Part shown: positions 25,289 through 36,811 of the stretch, piece by piece
Numbering within the stretch: the stretch's first letter is position 1
Layout of the letters: each line of letters begins with the position of its first letter
Assembly: GCA_947568835.1 (NCBI GenBank)
Contig: OX387606.1
Span: 21,305,225 to 21,369,224 of the forward strand
DNA: 64,000 nt
Source: Protonemura montana
Taxonomy: Eukaryota; Arthropoda; Insecta; Plecoptera; Nemouridae
Reading direction: 5' to 3'
The notes under the pieces: generated by a model
Databases searched by the model: none
Told to the model about the DNA's origin: nothing
What the model saw: only the letters and a program-made list of their open reading frames with translations
Program-made: the position numbers and the translations under genes

Positions 25289-28200
25289 CAATCGCATGCA
25301 TATTTTGCAGCGTTCGATCTAGGTCGCCGCGACTGAAGAAATCTTTGTTTTTGTTGATCACAAAATTACTGAAATTCCAATTTTAACCAAACACCAAAAT
25401 TATGTTCACGTTCATCTTACGAAGTCGTGTCGGCTTGCTAAAAATAAACAACACTCCCCATTAAATAACGCAGAGAAAAAAAACTCCGAAACATTTTTCA
25501 AAGACGAGAAAATGCCATGCGTCTTGTTTCAACAGTTTTCTTCGTTTTCCCTCATCTCGGGAAATTTGTCTCGAGAGAAAAGTCGATCGACGATGTTTTC
25601 TAATTAAGCATTAACGAAGCTACAGACGCTAGGGGCTGATTAAAAGTTGCCATTAATTTTCTTTGATGCAAATTTTCCGATATAAATAAATCTTCGCGTG
25701 GAGCACTTGAACGCTTGACATGTACAGGTAGACATAAATCTTGGATTTCGTTTCGAAGGCGAGATCAAGCGACTTTCCTGCTTTTAGAGAAGCCGAAATA
25801 TCCATTAATTAATCCGAAAGAATTCCTGTCAGAGATCTTCCATTTGAAAACGTCAAAAACATAAAAATTACCACCGGAGACAAACCACCGTTCATTTATC
25901 CGAAGTGGGGAAAAAACAGAGGTGGCCGTTCTCATTGCATAACCTAATAGGCAATCTGTTTCAGGGTGAAAGTACGCCCCGGCTCCAAACACTCTGGCCC
26001 GGCGTCGGACAACTGTTGCGTCAGAGCCACTCGACTCACGGTCTACCTATATTGACAGTCGGTAAAACTTAGCCTCTGCGTCCTAACAAACCTCACGGTT
26101 GGCACCTGCGCAATGCGCATCGCAGAACGACGCATCGGGCGTCGCGACGCCGAGCCGAAGGGCGCCGGAATCCGACGACGACGTCGACGGCACGACCGGC
26201 GTTGGGGGAAACATCCCGTCAGTCTGTACGCGGTCGAGCGAGCACGCAGTTCGCCCAAATCACGGCCCTCCCCCGACAAAACACACACGACGCAGACAAA
26301 ACAGTTGCAATCGCGCGCGGCAACTTTTCCGTTCGAATTGCGTTTGAATTTGATAACAGTCACTTGGATTCGATTCATGCGTTGTGTAATACTGGGAAAA
26401 ACATCACAAGTTCTAAGTTTTTCGAAAACATTAAAACAATAGAACAAATATAAATAAAAAAATCAGAGACTTTCTATTTGAGAATTCCGACAGGAATATA
26501 TTGGGAAATCGCCGTTATTATTTGCGCCATCTGGAAACAGGTCGTCTGCAGATCGAGTCGGTCATCCTGAGTTCGGGACGACCGATGTCCTAAGAAGACT
26601 GGCATCAGCTGTTAAGGTACGTCCTCCTCAGTCTCCGGCTTTTGGCCAAACGGTCCCTTTCCAGCGCCTCTCGAGGACCACTTGGTCGGTGGGTCAGGCA
26701 GTGCGTAAGGGTCAAGAACGCGTGTTTCCAGGGTGCGTGAAAGTGGCACGCAATGTTGGCACGCACGGAAATGAAGCGATTCCTCGCAGCTTTGTCGAGT
26801 TTCTTTTCGCCGACGCCACATAGTGGACGCCGGAAGGCTTGACGTTCGCGTCTCGCCACAAGCGATTTTAACGACGCGATATATTCGTGTATTAGGGAAA
26901 AAAAAGCTTCGTAATTATTTTCACGCCACATTAGGAAAACAATAAAGCAGCACGTGATGTTGTAATAAAAACAATCCACGCGCACAATTCAGTGGAAAGC
27001 AGCTCATTACTCTCGGACGCATTGTTATGGAGGATATTGCAAAGTTTAAAAAAATCCCATAACAGGTGTTTCTGGACAAACGCACGCGAGTAAAAACCAC
27101 CACAGCCACTTGAAAAGCTTCTCTATAAAAAAAAGGGTCTATATCAGGTGCTTTATCAACTAGGCCGTGATGCGTATAAAATAAAAGCACACATTGTGCA
27201 AGATTATGGCTGTTTGCATTTTGAGGTAACCACACACACACACACACACAGACATAGGCAGAAAGAGCATATTTGCTCAGGCTCGTAAAAAGCGCTATTG
27301 TCTGAAGGAACTCTTAGGAATTTCAGAACGCGCGATAGAGAGCATATGACTTTAAGTATGTACCAACATACATGTACCCGTACTTTAGTTTTAAGATCGC
27401 CGCCGCTGTACTGAAATAAAACCGACAAGTTAAGAAGGTGTTTATAATCGAGTGGGAAAAACAGAAGAAAATAACAGCACGAAGATAGCGCGAGAATTAG
27501 GTTTAATGGTGATTCTCAATGAAGTGGTAGCAAAATGGGCTGGAGGCGCCAGGGACCATTGTTATTTGGAAGGCGCCGGCTGGCAATGTGTGAAAAGGGT
27601 TTGTTTATGATTTCCCCGACCCCCAAATCCTCTACCCTACGCACGGGGGCGGCCCCAAAAACCGCCCGAGGAGCCGCTTTGTGCATTTCCCGGCCCGTTT
27701 GAAGTCATCCCGGATTATTTACCAATCACCATTTGCACGGCGACCCCGCAAAAAAAAAAAAAAAAAAAACACGGCTGTTGGCTGCGAGGAATTCAACACA
27801 CAAGCGTACGTAGATTGTTTTTGAACGGGCGTTGGGCAAACAACATGCAGAAAAAACATTGTTTTAAATTTAATTTCGAAAAGTGCATACGCTCTCGGTA
27901 CGGGTTTGGCGGTCTGCATTGTTAAATATTGACACGGCCGCAGGGCCGGTCGTGAAATGCATTTGACTTTGAGCGTGTTAAAGCATGCCCAGGGTGCTGG
28001 TACTCAAAAGTCGGCCTGGAAAGCAGCTTTAATTTCGGTCTGCTCTTGCTAACAAGCGAACACTCGGCTAAGATTACGTTTCACCCTCCAAAATCTCGCG
28101 CCGTGCTCGAAGTTCAGAACACGGAAAGATGTGAAAGAGAGGAAGCTTTTTGTATATAAAAAAAAAATAATAAAACTGGCAAATTAAAATTGTCTGTGAG

Positions 28201-28687
28201 CAGGAAATTAATATCTTGTGCTAAGAGAATGCTCGCATTACAAATATCTAAGTGTACTTTTGTATCGCAATACGGCATTTAATTTCTTCCAAGAAGTTGC
28301 ATCACTTTGTTTGATCAGTTTTCGTTGCTTCTAGTTTTACCCGTGAGGTGGCAGGTAGATCGTTGCACGCAAGTCATCTGAAGAGCTCGATTAGACCATA
28401 TGAAGGCACGTCATTTGTCGCGTTCATTTCTTTCGAGTTAAGATTAATTAATTGCGCAATACATGATTAATTGAAAGTAATTGATATTCTGAACCGGTTT
28501 CAGGAGTGTTTTGTACGGCAAAGCATGACAACTCATGATCCATGCGTATCTTTTAATTAGGGTTCTTTACTCGTGTCACGTAGTCGCTATCGATTGTATG
28601 TCATGATAAAATGCGTGGATCTTCCCAACAAAATAGTTTTTCTCTCCCAACTCAACGTTCTTAAATAACTGCGTTCTTCCAATGAGT
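25289..28687. other. Gene-poor region
   Basis: About 3.4 kb with no supported gene. A CpG-rich patch at 26100-26260, with ACGACGACG-type repeats, keeps overlapping frames of 80-134 codons open on both strands. A CA microsatellite lies at 27231-27250 and an A homopolymer near 27750-27768. Nothing resembling a domain was found. Confidence 0.45.
27231..27250 (+). repeat. CA dinucleotide microsatellite
   Basis: Ten uninterrupted CA units. Confidence 0.9.
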
Positions 28688-29028
28688 TTGTAGCAATAGA
28701 CAGAGTCACAGCGCTAATGTTTCCAGTTCTGCTGAGCAATCGAGACGGTAACACGTGGTAACGGTGGTGACCAACCGATGGCGCTTGCAGCCGTCCTTCG
28801 TAACAAATCTCTACAATTAAATAATTACAACTCAAAATATCGACACATGTTTATGGAAAGGTTCGCATGAATAAAGATTAATTGAGCGTAAACCAGTCTC
28901 AAATGCGAGCAATCTGCGGGGAATTACGATAGGACATTTCTTAACTCTCAAAACGACGGTGACTCTACCTAGTAGCGACATACAGTTTAACATTGGTAGT
29001 GGGACTCTGACTAAACCTGTAAACCCAC
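28688..29028 (+). mobile_element. Family B MITE-like copy, complete
   Basis: The left end contains GACAGAGTCACAGCGCTAAT. The right end (28986-29028) reads TTTAACATTGG, then GACTCTGACTAAACCTGTAA, which is the inverted form of the same terminus. Between them lie the family landmarks GTAACACGTGGTAACGGTGG, AACTCAAAATATCGACACAT and GTCTCAAATGCGAGCAATCT. Length is about 340 bp with no coding capacity. This is the clearest copy for defining the inverted termini. Confidence 0.85.
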
Positions 29029-30710
29029 CGTTTGCATCTAAAAAATGCTAAGGCAAGCTCATTATTATTTTTATTATTTTAGGGTTAAAGGCAAGCTAAA
29101 AAACAAGATTACCACAGTTGGTAAATAAAGAAACAGAAACTAAAAAAGTATCCTCTCATGCAGCTAATTGATTATTATTTTGAAAAAGCACCCCTGAAAA
29201 CACAACCCTTGTTTAAAACTGCAATTATTTACCCCGCGTAACAAAGCACAGACAACGATACGAGGCCAGGTATTACCCACATCACCGAGATAGCCGCCAT
29301 CCATCAGCCTAGAGGGCAGCCGGCCACATGACATGACAGCAGCAGCTTCGTGCCTCCACCGCACCGGTCGCGTGGCGCTGTAAGACAAGATCGCCGTCCG
29401 CCGACGCTCTTCATCATCCTCCTCGGCCGTCTTATCTCCCTGCTTATCGCCCCCCCCCCCAACCCCTCTTTACCGTGCCGTGCCCGGCTTGCTATCTCCT
29501 CCAGCTAGCGAGAACAAATAGCACATCGACCATATTCGTGCCAAAACACAACTGAACTTTATGCCGAGATGTTTATCGTTTTTGCCCTCCCTTGTCGACC
29601 CCCCGTCGTGATGATAATTATAGGGTTACTGCCCCCCAATTTTGGAGCGTTCACTCCCTATGCCTGGTAGCGAATAAACGTATTAATTACTAATCTTGAA
29701 ATAAGATTCTAGTCAATTTTCCGCGATGGCGTAATATCTATATACCTATGTGCGCGGAGGGCCTGCACGCGAATTCGAGCCTAGAGGTTGGTAAGCCGAC
29801 AGCAACCTTAAGTGGGTATAGCATCTAATACTAGACGGAACGGATCCTGGACGCTCATCCTGCAGGAAGAAGTGCTCCACGGTCCGACAGTGAGAGTATG
29901 AAATCGCAATCTGGACCGCGTTGAGGCATGCAGCTTTTCTTTTTATCTTTGTTTGTGCTTATTTCATTTCGTTTCTTGCTAAATTGCTGCATCTTTTCTG
30001 TCAAGCACGTCACATTAATTCTATTTACTTTGATTTTATATTAGTTTCATTTCATTGATGAGCGACGTGTAATTTCAATTTCACAGTTCCGAAAAATCAC
30101 CTGTGATTTTCTTTTTTAGAGTTACTTGCAAACTTAAAAAAGGGTTCTAGATGTTTTTGACATCGATCGTTTGACAGCTACCTTCAATTGTTTTCGAATT
30201 CATTATCTTGCCCACCTTGGAGTTCACAAAGTTTCCACTATGCAGTGACCTACAATGAAATTGGCGGCAAAGTTCGAATTTAAAAGTGTTTTTCGAAGAA
30301 CGATCACGTCTATTAAGGCCACTACTATACGAAATTGGCAGGGGAAGCATAGCAGGTAAATAATGACACCATTTTTACAATTCAAAATTGAACGGAATTT
30401 TGGCGGAACGGAAGTACCGAAAGAAATGCGGGGCACGGTCCTAAAAAATAAGCGTTGAAAGATGAAACAAAGAAAGGTGCACCTAGCGCTAGCCACTGCA
30501 ACACTAACGAGCACCTGGCCAGCCAGCCACGGTCCGTGGGATTAGCTAATCACAGGTGCGTTGTTATCTGGCAGGATGTGTAGAAGACAGTAGGAGGCAA
30601 TGTAACAACAAGTTTATGGGGCTCGCGTGCCAAGCAGACATATCATGCGCTGCACGCGATGCCGTCCAACCCCCAACGGGGGGCAGTGAACCACCCCCGA
30701 CCGCCTCCAA
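29029..30710. other. Non-coding region
   Basis: About 1.7 kb without a supported gene. Short G/C runs occur near 29451-29460. No domain-bearing frame was seen. Confidence 0.45.
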
Positions 30711-30733
30711 CCCCCCCCCCCCCCCCCCCCCCC
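30711..30733 (+). repeat. Poly-C tract (23 C)
   Basis: Uninterrupted run of 23 C, preceded by several shorter C-rich runs. Confidence 0.95.
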
Positions 30734-32367
30734 ACGGCTAGGAACGACTCCGCGATATTTGCATTTTTAAAAGTTTTTTATTTTCAGGGAGCGTCAATCA
30801 TTCGGATAAATATAGCGTAAATATTTGCTTTGCGAAGGGGCGGAATAAATTTGGCAACGCCGTTGATGGTGATCTTGACAAAAATAAAGGGGAAATAATT
30901 TAATTGAAATATTAATTGTGACTACAATTTATATTAATACGGAAATAAACAAATAGAAATACGGTTTTTATAAATGAATTAATTAAATAAATCACATTTA
31001 AAGAAAAATAAAACAAAATAATGTAATTAAACACATTTATATATATAATCAAAGAAAAATAATAGTACTTTTAGTATTATTAATTTACTATGTCATAGTG
31101 AGGTATAGTACCTATGTACCTAGATATGCATCCAAAAATCGTACGTAATTAACAATATAATTACATTTAACGATTATGTTCGCAAGAGTGAAATTACGCT
31201 GATGGACGAGAGGGATTTCTCTTGTTTTTCATCCTCAAGTTTATGACGTCGTAATGTTTATTGTTTTGCGAATTTATAAAACACATTGTTCGTCGTTCAC
31301 GTGCAGAAGAATGCGGCGGACGGCATTATGTGTAGTTCAGCCACCAACCGAAGTAGCGCGCAGGTCGCACGGCATAATTCCCCGCACAGCGTAATGTTTC
31401 AAAGAGAACTTAAATTCCACTCGTGAGAAACGGTAATATTTCCCGAGGTTTTCCCTCTCCATAATAAATTACCTAATCTTCTGCTCTAATACTCTGGCAC
31501 TACCAACCCTACCGCCCGAAAATACCCAGAAACAAGAATAACAATCCAATGGCTCGGCAACGCCACGCCAGAAATATAATGAATATAAAACAATTTAAAT
31601 TTCCACCGCTAGAGGGCCCCAGGGGGCACTTAACTGCAGCAAGATGTGTCATTTTGAAAAACAAAACACGACAAAAGTTCCGACCGGTGATCTATTTTGA
31701 GCAGTTAATTAGTTCCTCATGAGCGCCACCATTGGCGAATTGATTTGTGTCAAGCGCTTTGAATGGAAGCTTGGTCCTGCGGAATGGCGAGCGGACATTC
31801 GGTGCAGAAGCCGGTCGACCATCAAATCGACGGACAAATGCACGCACAATGCGATCCTGATTACCGCGATCATTGTTGATGTTATGTTTCATTAATAAAA
31901 CGTTGCGCGCGGAATCTGAATACCAGCGAACGGCGAAATGATTAATCATTCCGAGGGCTAACGTGCAATGTGGCCGTGTTTTGGAATGAACAATGTTGTA
32001 TTTCGATATCGGTTCACGGCCGACAGGAGATATTCGGGTCCGCGGCGGCAGCTTAATTGCGCGCGCATTGTGTCCATGCACTCTTCGTGATCGACGCGAG
32101 AATGGGAGGACATTCGATTGTGTTCGGCACGAATCAATCATCGAGCAATTGTTTGCTAATTATTTAATCGCGCACATGTAAATCCAGCAGGCGGTGGGAA
32201 AACGATCGACGTCTGGGCAGTGCAAACGATCGTTTCCATTTTCAATTTTCATCGCTTCCGTGTTACTAAAAATAAATATGCCGAGCTTTTTTTTTCCCAA
32301 TCACGGGCGGAGTAATGATGTGTTTGCATTTACCTTAGAGGAAGGCATGCATTTACTAACACCATTG
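30734..32367. other. Non-coding region with an AT-rich block and a mixed-composition block
   Basis: Positions 30885-31165 are extremely AT-rich with many AATTAA/AATAAA motifs, the composition of a matrix-attachment-like or simply unconstrained spacer. Positions 31690-32240 are less biased, contain several ATTAAT/TTAATT homeodomain-like cores, and hold a 149-codon minus frame (31692-32141) with no recognisable domain. I cannot tell a regulatory element from neutral DNA here. Confidence 0.4.
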
Positions 32368-32580
32368 AAGATACACATTAGAGTCTCAGCGCTAATGTTA
32401 AACCACTTTTCTCTGCAAATACCCATCTATCAACTACTATTAAGTCGCAATTATTTAATGGCAGAGATTTGTTAAAAAAGAACGGCTGCAAGCGCCATCG
32501 GGTGGTCCTTACCGTTACCACGTGTTACCGGCCTCGTTCGCTCAGCAGAACGAATCTGAGACTATGACTCAATCCATTTG
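32368..32580 (-). mobile_element. Family B MITE-like copy, internally deleted
   Basis: This short copy keeps both ends. The left end is TCTCAGCGCTAATGTTAAAC, in the same orientation as the left terminus of other copies. At the right, after CGTTACCACGTGTTACCGGC, it ends with GAATCTGAGACTATGACTCA. Most of the AT-rich interior is missing. Deletion derivatives of this kind are typical of non-autonomous DNA elements. Confidence 0.7.
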
Positions 32581-32799
32581 CCTATACGTCCAATAATTTT
32601 TGTTTAATTAAATGCAAAGATATCTAGAAAACATAAGTTTGATTCGGGAACACAAACGTCTCCGCGATGCTTCAACGGCTGCCCCGCGACGTCGCATTCT
32701 GCTCGTGGGGGATGCCGTCGAGGAGTCAAACGACCGACGCGTTGTCAAGGCAATACGCGTTGATGACGGTGAACTCGGGAGGGTGGAGACTCCAACCAA

Positions 32800-32870
32800 G
32801 ATGGGACTCGAGTCCTCGACTTCCAGGAGGTTGCCGATAAATCTAGCATCGCGCCATTAGACACGAGGGT
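32800..32870 (-). other. tRNA-like segment (possible SINE head)
   Basis: On the minus strand, TCTAATGGCGCGATGCTAG precedes GAGGACTCGAGTCCC by about 45 bp. The second motif matches the pol III B-box at 9 of 11 positions, and the first loosely resembles an A-box. The downstream ~150 bp on the minus strand (to about 32640) could be the SINE body. No second copy was found in the window, so support is limited. Confidence 0.3.
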
Positions 32871-33027
32871 GGCTAAACGGGCGATATATATTCAAAGCAA
32901 GAGAAACGCCTCCCTATTGGTGGAAGCATGGTGGAAGCAAGACGACGCCACAGTGACAAACTCGGCGCCTCCACCGTGGTTAAAACTGGGCGCTTATTCT
33001 CTTAGTGCGTAAAAAAAAACGGTTGAC

Positions 33028-33065
33028 GGGGGGGGGGGGGGAGCGGGGGGGAGGAGGGGGGGGGG
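33028..33065 (+). repeat. G-rich tract (14 G plus interrupted G runs)
   Basis: Fourteen uninterrupted G at 33028-33041, followed by G runs broken by A and C to about 33065. Confidence 0.9.
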
Positions 33066-33521
33066 AGCACGACAATACACGGGAATTCAATCATTTCCAC
33101 ACATGCGCATTAACCACTTTTGCTTTTAAATCGGATTTAGAGATTTTTTTTTTTTCTTCTCTCCACCCGGCCGGTATGAATTTTTCATTGGATGAGATTT
33201 GAATAAATCCAGCAAGCGCCTTCTCTCTTATGAGTTTCAAGCCCGCCGGGACAAAAAAAAAAAAACCCTCGAATAATAAACACAGTACTACAATGGCAGG
33301 GCGTATATATACCATTTCCCTAGCAGCGAATACTTATTACTTGTAAATAAAATACCTCTCCGCCCGCTGCGAATACTTACTTATTTCCCAGTAAACGAAG
33401 AGAAACGATCGCCCCCGGCAAATAATTCCCACCTAGTCGACGACGGCGACGTGTGTTGTTCATTACGACCCCCGTGCCCGTCTAGCTGCCAGACCGGCTG
33501 ACGGGAAGTTATTTCCCCGCG

Positions 33522-33600
33522 TTACTGCAGCCGGGAATCGAAGCCGGTACCTGCCAGGTAACGACTCGGTGCTGCTCTGGGTGGTGGGGTGCACTAGTAG
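33522..33600 (-). other. tRNA-like segment (possible SINE head)
   Basis: On the minus strand GTACCGGCTTCGATTCCCGG contains a B-box-like TTCGATTCC core within a potential T-stem. Upstream CACCGAGTCGTTACCTGGCA could be a degenerate D-arm/anticodon region. No complete cloverleaf can be drawn, so a functional tRNA gene is unlikely. Confidence 0.25.
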
Positions 33601-33895
33601 TGTTTTAATTGGCCAACTGGGTTTTACCAGCAGCAGCAGCTGGTGACGGGTGTTGAGACTTATTCCTTGGTTTGATTGGGGTGATTTATGAACCTAGACT
33701 TGCTTGGGGCTGCGATGAGGGGACGAAACAGGGTGAGTGGTTGGTTAGGCTGGGAAAACTAAAGACCCTTTTGTAAAAGAAACGCAAAATCAAATGTGAA
33801 CGAATGGGGGTGTAGAGCTGGAAATCTCAGATATACTTAATTTTAAGTAAAACTATTTGAACTGGGTTTTTAATGCTAAGTAAAGGGCTACTAAA

Positions 33896-33940
33896 TTTCC
33901 CGACGTTTCGCACCATATACTAGTTACTTCTTCAGGGGTT
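33896..33940 (-). ncRNA. Hammerhead-ribozyme-like core, possible Penelope-like element remnant
   Basis: On the minus strand CTGAAGA (33935-33929) is followed after 19 nt by GAAAC (33909-33905). This is the order and spacing of the conserved hammerhead core CUGANGA - stem II - GAAA. The intervening 19 nt can form only a weak, imperfect stem II. I could not place stems I and III or the cleavage triplet. Known family context: Penelope-like elements of many animals carry hammerhead motifs in their terminal repeats, and the plus-strand form (CGACGTTTCG ... CTTCTTCAGG) resembles such ends. This is a degenerate remnant at best. Confidence 0.3.
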
Positions 33941-34031
33941 TGAGCAGTCCTGACAATTTTCCGATAACAAAAGAACCACATAAAATTATAACAATTACCA
34001 AGTTCAACCATCCTAAATGCATCTAAACAAA

Positions 34032-34069
34032 ATAATCAGGGTCAATAATAAGTTATTGACCCTGATTAT
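34032..34069. repeat. Perfect 17-bp inverted repeat with 4-nt loop
   Basis: The arms ATAATCAGGGTCAATAA (34032-34048) and the complementary TTATTGACCCTGATTAT (34053-34069) pair without mismatch around TAAG. It would form a stable hairpin in single strands. It lies about 100 bp from the hammerhead-like core and just left of a family B copy. No T run follows that would suggest a terminator. Confidence 0.9.
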
Positions 34070-34084
34070 ATGCTTACATACCGT

Positions 34085-34310
34085 AGAAAGTGGTAGTTGC
34101 TACTAGATGGAATCACCGTGGGTAAGTCAAGCAATTGCTAACCTCAACAATTGATAAAAATGTATCGATATTTCGAGCCACATTGATTTAATTGAGCGGT
34201 CGCGAGCGCCATCGGGTGGCACCTACCGTTACCACGTGTTGCCGGCCTCGTTTCCTCAGCAGAACGTCTAACATTAGCGCGGTGACTCTCGACTAAACTT
34301 ACCCAAATGG
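34085..34310 (-). mobile_element. Family B MITE-like copy, partial
   Basis: Minus-oriented. It reads GATGGAATCACCGTGGG at the left, then CCTCAACAATTGATAAAAAT, CGAGCGCCATCGGGTGG, CGTTACCACGTGTTGCCGGC, and the terminus CTAACATTAGCGCGGTGACT with ACTAAACTTACCCAAATGG. The left terminal repeat and part of the AT-rich interior are missing or degraded. Confidence 0.75.
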
Positions 34311-35123
34311 CATTACTTTTTAAGCAGCACAGCATTATTTTGAAGCAAAACAGAATTATTTTTAATTTTAGTAAGCAAAAATTTACACTTTTAGCTCATA
34401 GCATGTCTGTGAAAGTCTGCTAAAAACAGGGCGTGCAAACTTTGAACATGAAAAGATATCAAGAAAATGTCAGCCACTTTGTCGGCAGACCCAAGAACAA
34501 AAGCACGAACCTCAAACGTCCCGACTTTTCATGCGGTGAACAAGCAGATTCAAGGCTCTGACTAAACAGAGTTCTAAAAGCAGATACAAGTGTCTGGTCG
34601 GTGAGCGATGGGCAATGTCGGCTCAGTTACGCACGAAACGCATGCCTAGTATCAAGTGCGTGCGTTGCGTACATCGTGTGTCCATCTATGATTTAGGACT
34701 CATTAACGCCAAGAGTGGGAAGAGAGGGGGAGGGGGGGTTACATGCGTGACAGCCCCTGTAACACCGAGAGATAGCACCCCCCTCCCCCCCCCCCTACTC
34801 CGTGTAATGTAGCTACCCTCTCGGCGACGACCCCGAACGATCCCAAATGAGTTTCACGAAGCACTTGTCAACGTACGAGTCGCGTTGATGGAAGTTTCGC
34901 AACACATTGTTTTGAAATCATGCACCACTGCTTCCTCGATCGGTAAAATAGGCAACGTTTCAAAGATAACTCTGCTTTGTCGCCATTTTGCGAGGCAAAG
35001 TCTTCTTGTTACCTCGAAACTCGTACAAAAGACGACGCCAGCCCCGTGGCAGAGTTAACTGAACAAACATAACCTAACATATGCATGCCTCACATGTTAT
35101 TTTTATCTTTATCATAAACACGC

Positions 35124-35155
35124 ATAATAATAATAATAATAATAATAACAAATAT

Positions 35156-35184
<29 letters not shown>
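35124..35184. repeat. AAT/ATT microsatellite forming a palindrome
   Basis: A run of AAT units (35124-35148) is followed after a short centre (CAAATATTG) by a run of ATT units, so the whole block is self-complementary and could extrude as a cruciform. Confidence 0.85.
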
Positions 35185-35186
<2 letters not shown>

Positions 35187-35646
35187 GTCGGAGTGAATGG
35201 AGTGCGAATCCATGGCAGAGTTGTTGTTTCCGCGAGCTACGATAGCAAAGCAACTATGCTGAAGTTAGTTGCAACCTAACCAAACTTCTCAAGTAGAACC
35301 GAGCTTTCTTGACGGCAACATAATATTCAAATAAGACCAGAGATCAGAGCATTAAGATCACGCGAGAAAGCCACGGCTTGCGCCAACGGATGTGCCCGTC
35401 GGGGTCAAAGGCAACCCGAGTCCGTATATTGGATTAGCTACAGGGCGGTCTCGACGCCAGGGCAAGAAGTGATGAACCGTATAAATTAGCCGGTGGCCGT
35501 TAGACGACTGCTTCGTTCGGCCATGTCTTCCATAAACCATGATCTTGTTAACGGCGTCCAGGAGCTCTCAGCGCTGATTCGGCGAGGAGAGATCAGACAA
35601 CGGCGTCGTCGACTCCATTGTCTCAGCTCGGCAATACACTGCGGAA

Positions 35647-35663
35647 GGGGGGGGGGGGGGGGG
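35647..35663 (+). repeat. Poly-G tract (17 G)
   Basis: Uninterrupted run of 17 G. Confidence 0.95.
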
Positions 35664-36777
35664 ACGTCGAGGATCCGCGAGATAAGCACCTTGCAAGAGG
35701 AAGCCTATTCAATATTACGGAGCAATGATCGATCCTAGAGAGACGATGACATGGGGTCAGTTTCATAAACGTCTGTCATCACCTTGCTACTTTGACTTCA
35801 TGGTTTCTGCGAATCAGGTCAAAATATAGATTTACATTCATTCGGAATGTGCGAGGTAGAGGAACCACAGATTCTTTCCAGACAGTAAAGTGTCAAAAGC
35901 CGGCTAGTTTATTCGTTCCGCGCGCTCGCAACTCTCATCGCGTTTATTTGATGTTTAGGGATGTTTGTTGAGGTAAGGGTTTCAGGATGCGACGCTACGA
36001 TCTGAGATTCCAAGACGTCTAAGTCGAGACATCTGCGGGTGAGACGCGTAAACTAAATCAAATCTTTTACTGTTCTCGTTTCTGATTGAGTTATCTCAGC
36101 CTCGCTCCGCGGGACTCCGCGTCTGTCGACGCCGGCGACGCCGACGTCTATTTCGAACGCGTCTCGGCGCTGGACGTCGTCGCACAAATATTGCAGGACA
36201 ATATCAAAGCGACTTTAACGGCTTCCTGCACTTTAGGATACAGTTGAAAACGCGAAACTGTGACTCAATAGTTTCGGGGAGACCGTTCGCTGCTGGCAAG
36301 ATGGCCGCTGCGAAACTTAAATCAAGCGCATTGACCGCGGTCAAGAAACGAAAAAAAAGACCGTGTGTTCGTTTTTATCGGTAGCAGAGTGATTGTGATC
36401 GAAGATCCCTGAAACAACAACGGGTATTTCCAAAAAACTGGGGATTTTTTTGCAAATATATTCAAATTGGATCAATCGGGTGATATTTCGGTTATTTTAT
36501 TGCACCCGATTTCCCTGCACTGTTTCGAAAGTGTTATTGGCTGCTATCTCATACAAAAAAATACTTTTGGTTTTTACTAATTATAAATATCATTAAGTAA
36601 TACTAGATTGAAGGACAACTTTGAAAACGATGTCTTTCTCAACAAAGTAAGAATTATTTTAAAATGTCAGTTTTCCAAAACTGATGATTTTCGATCAACA
36701 AATGGTCTAGAATCAACCGGCACTTGGTTTCATCCCTGGTCTGCGCAATGGCACACGACAACACATGTTGCGTGACG

Positions 36778-36778
<1 letters not shown>

Positions 36779-36811
<33 letters not shown>
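36779..36811 (+). repeat. Poly-C tract (33 C)
   Basis: Uninterrupted run of 33 C, the second-longest pure G/C homopolymer in the window. Confidence 0.95.

Larger units (their letters stand above)
32581..33895. other. Non-coding region with tRNA-like and G-rich segments
   Basis: About 1.3 kb without a supported gene. It contains two tRNA-like B-box sites (listed separately), a G-rich run at 33028-33065, and two A/T homopolymers. Confidence 0.45.

Noticed and set aside
26043..26447. 134-codon minus frame and overlapping plus frames
   Set aside because: Open in three or more phases because of a CpG-rich, Arg-codon-rich patch; no domain.
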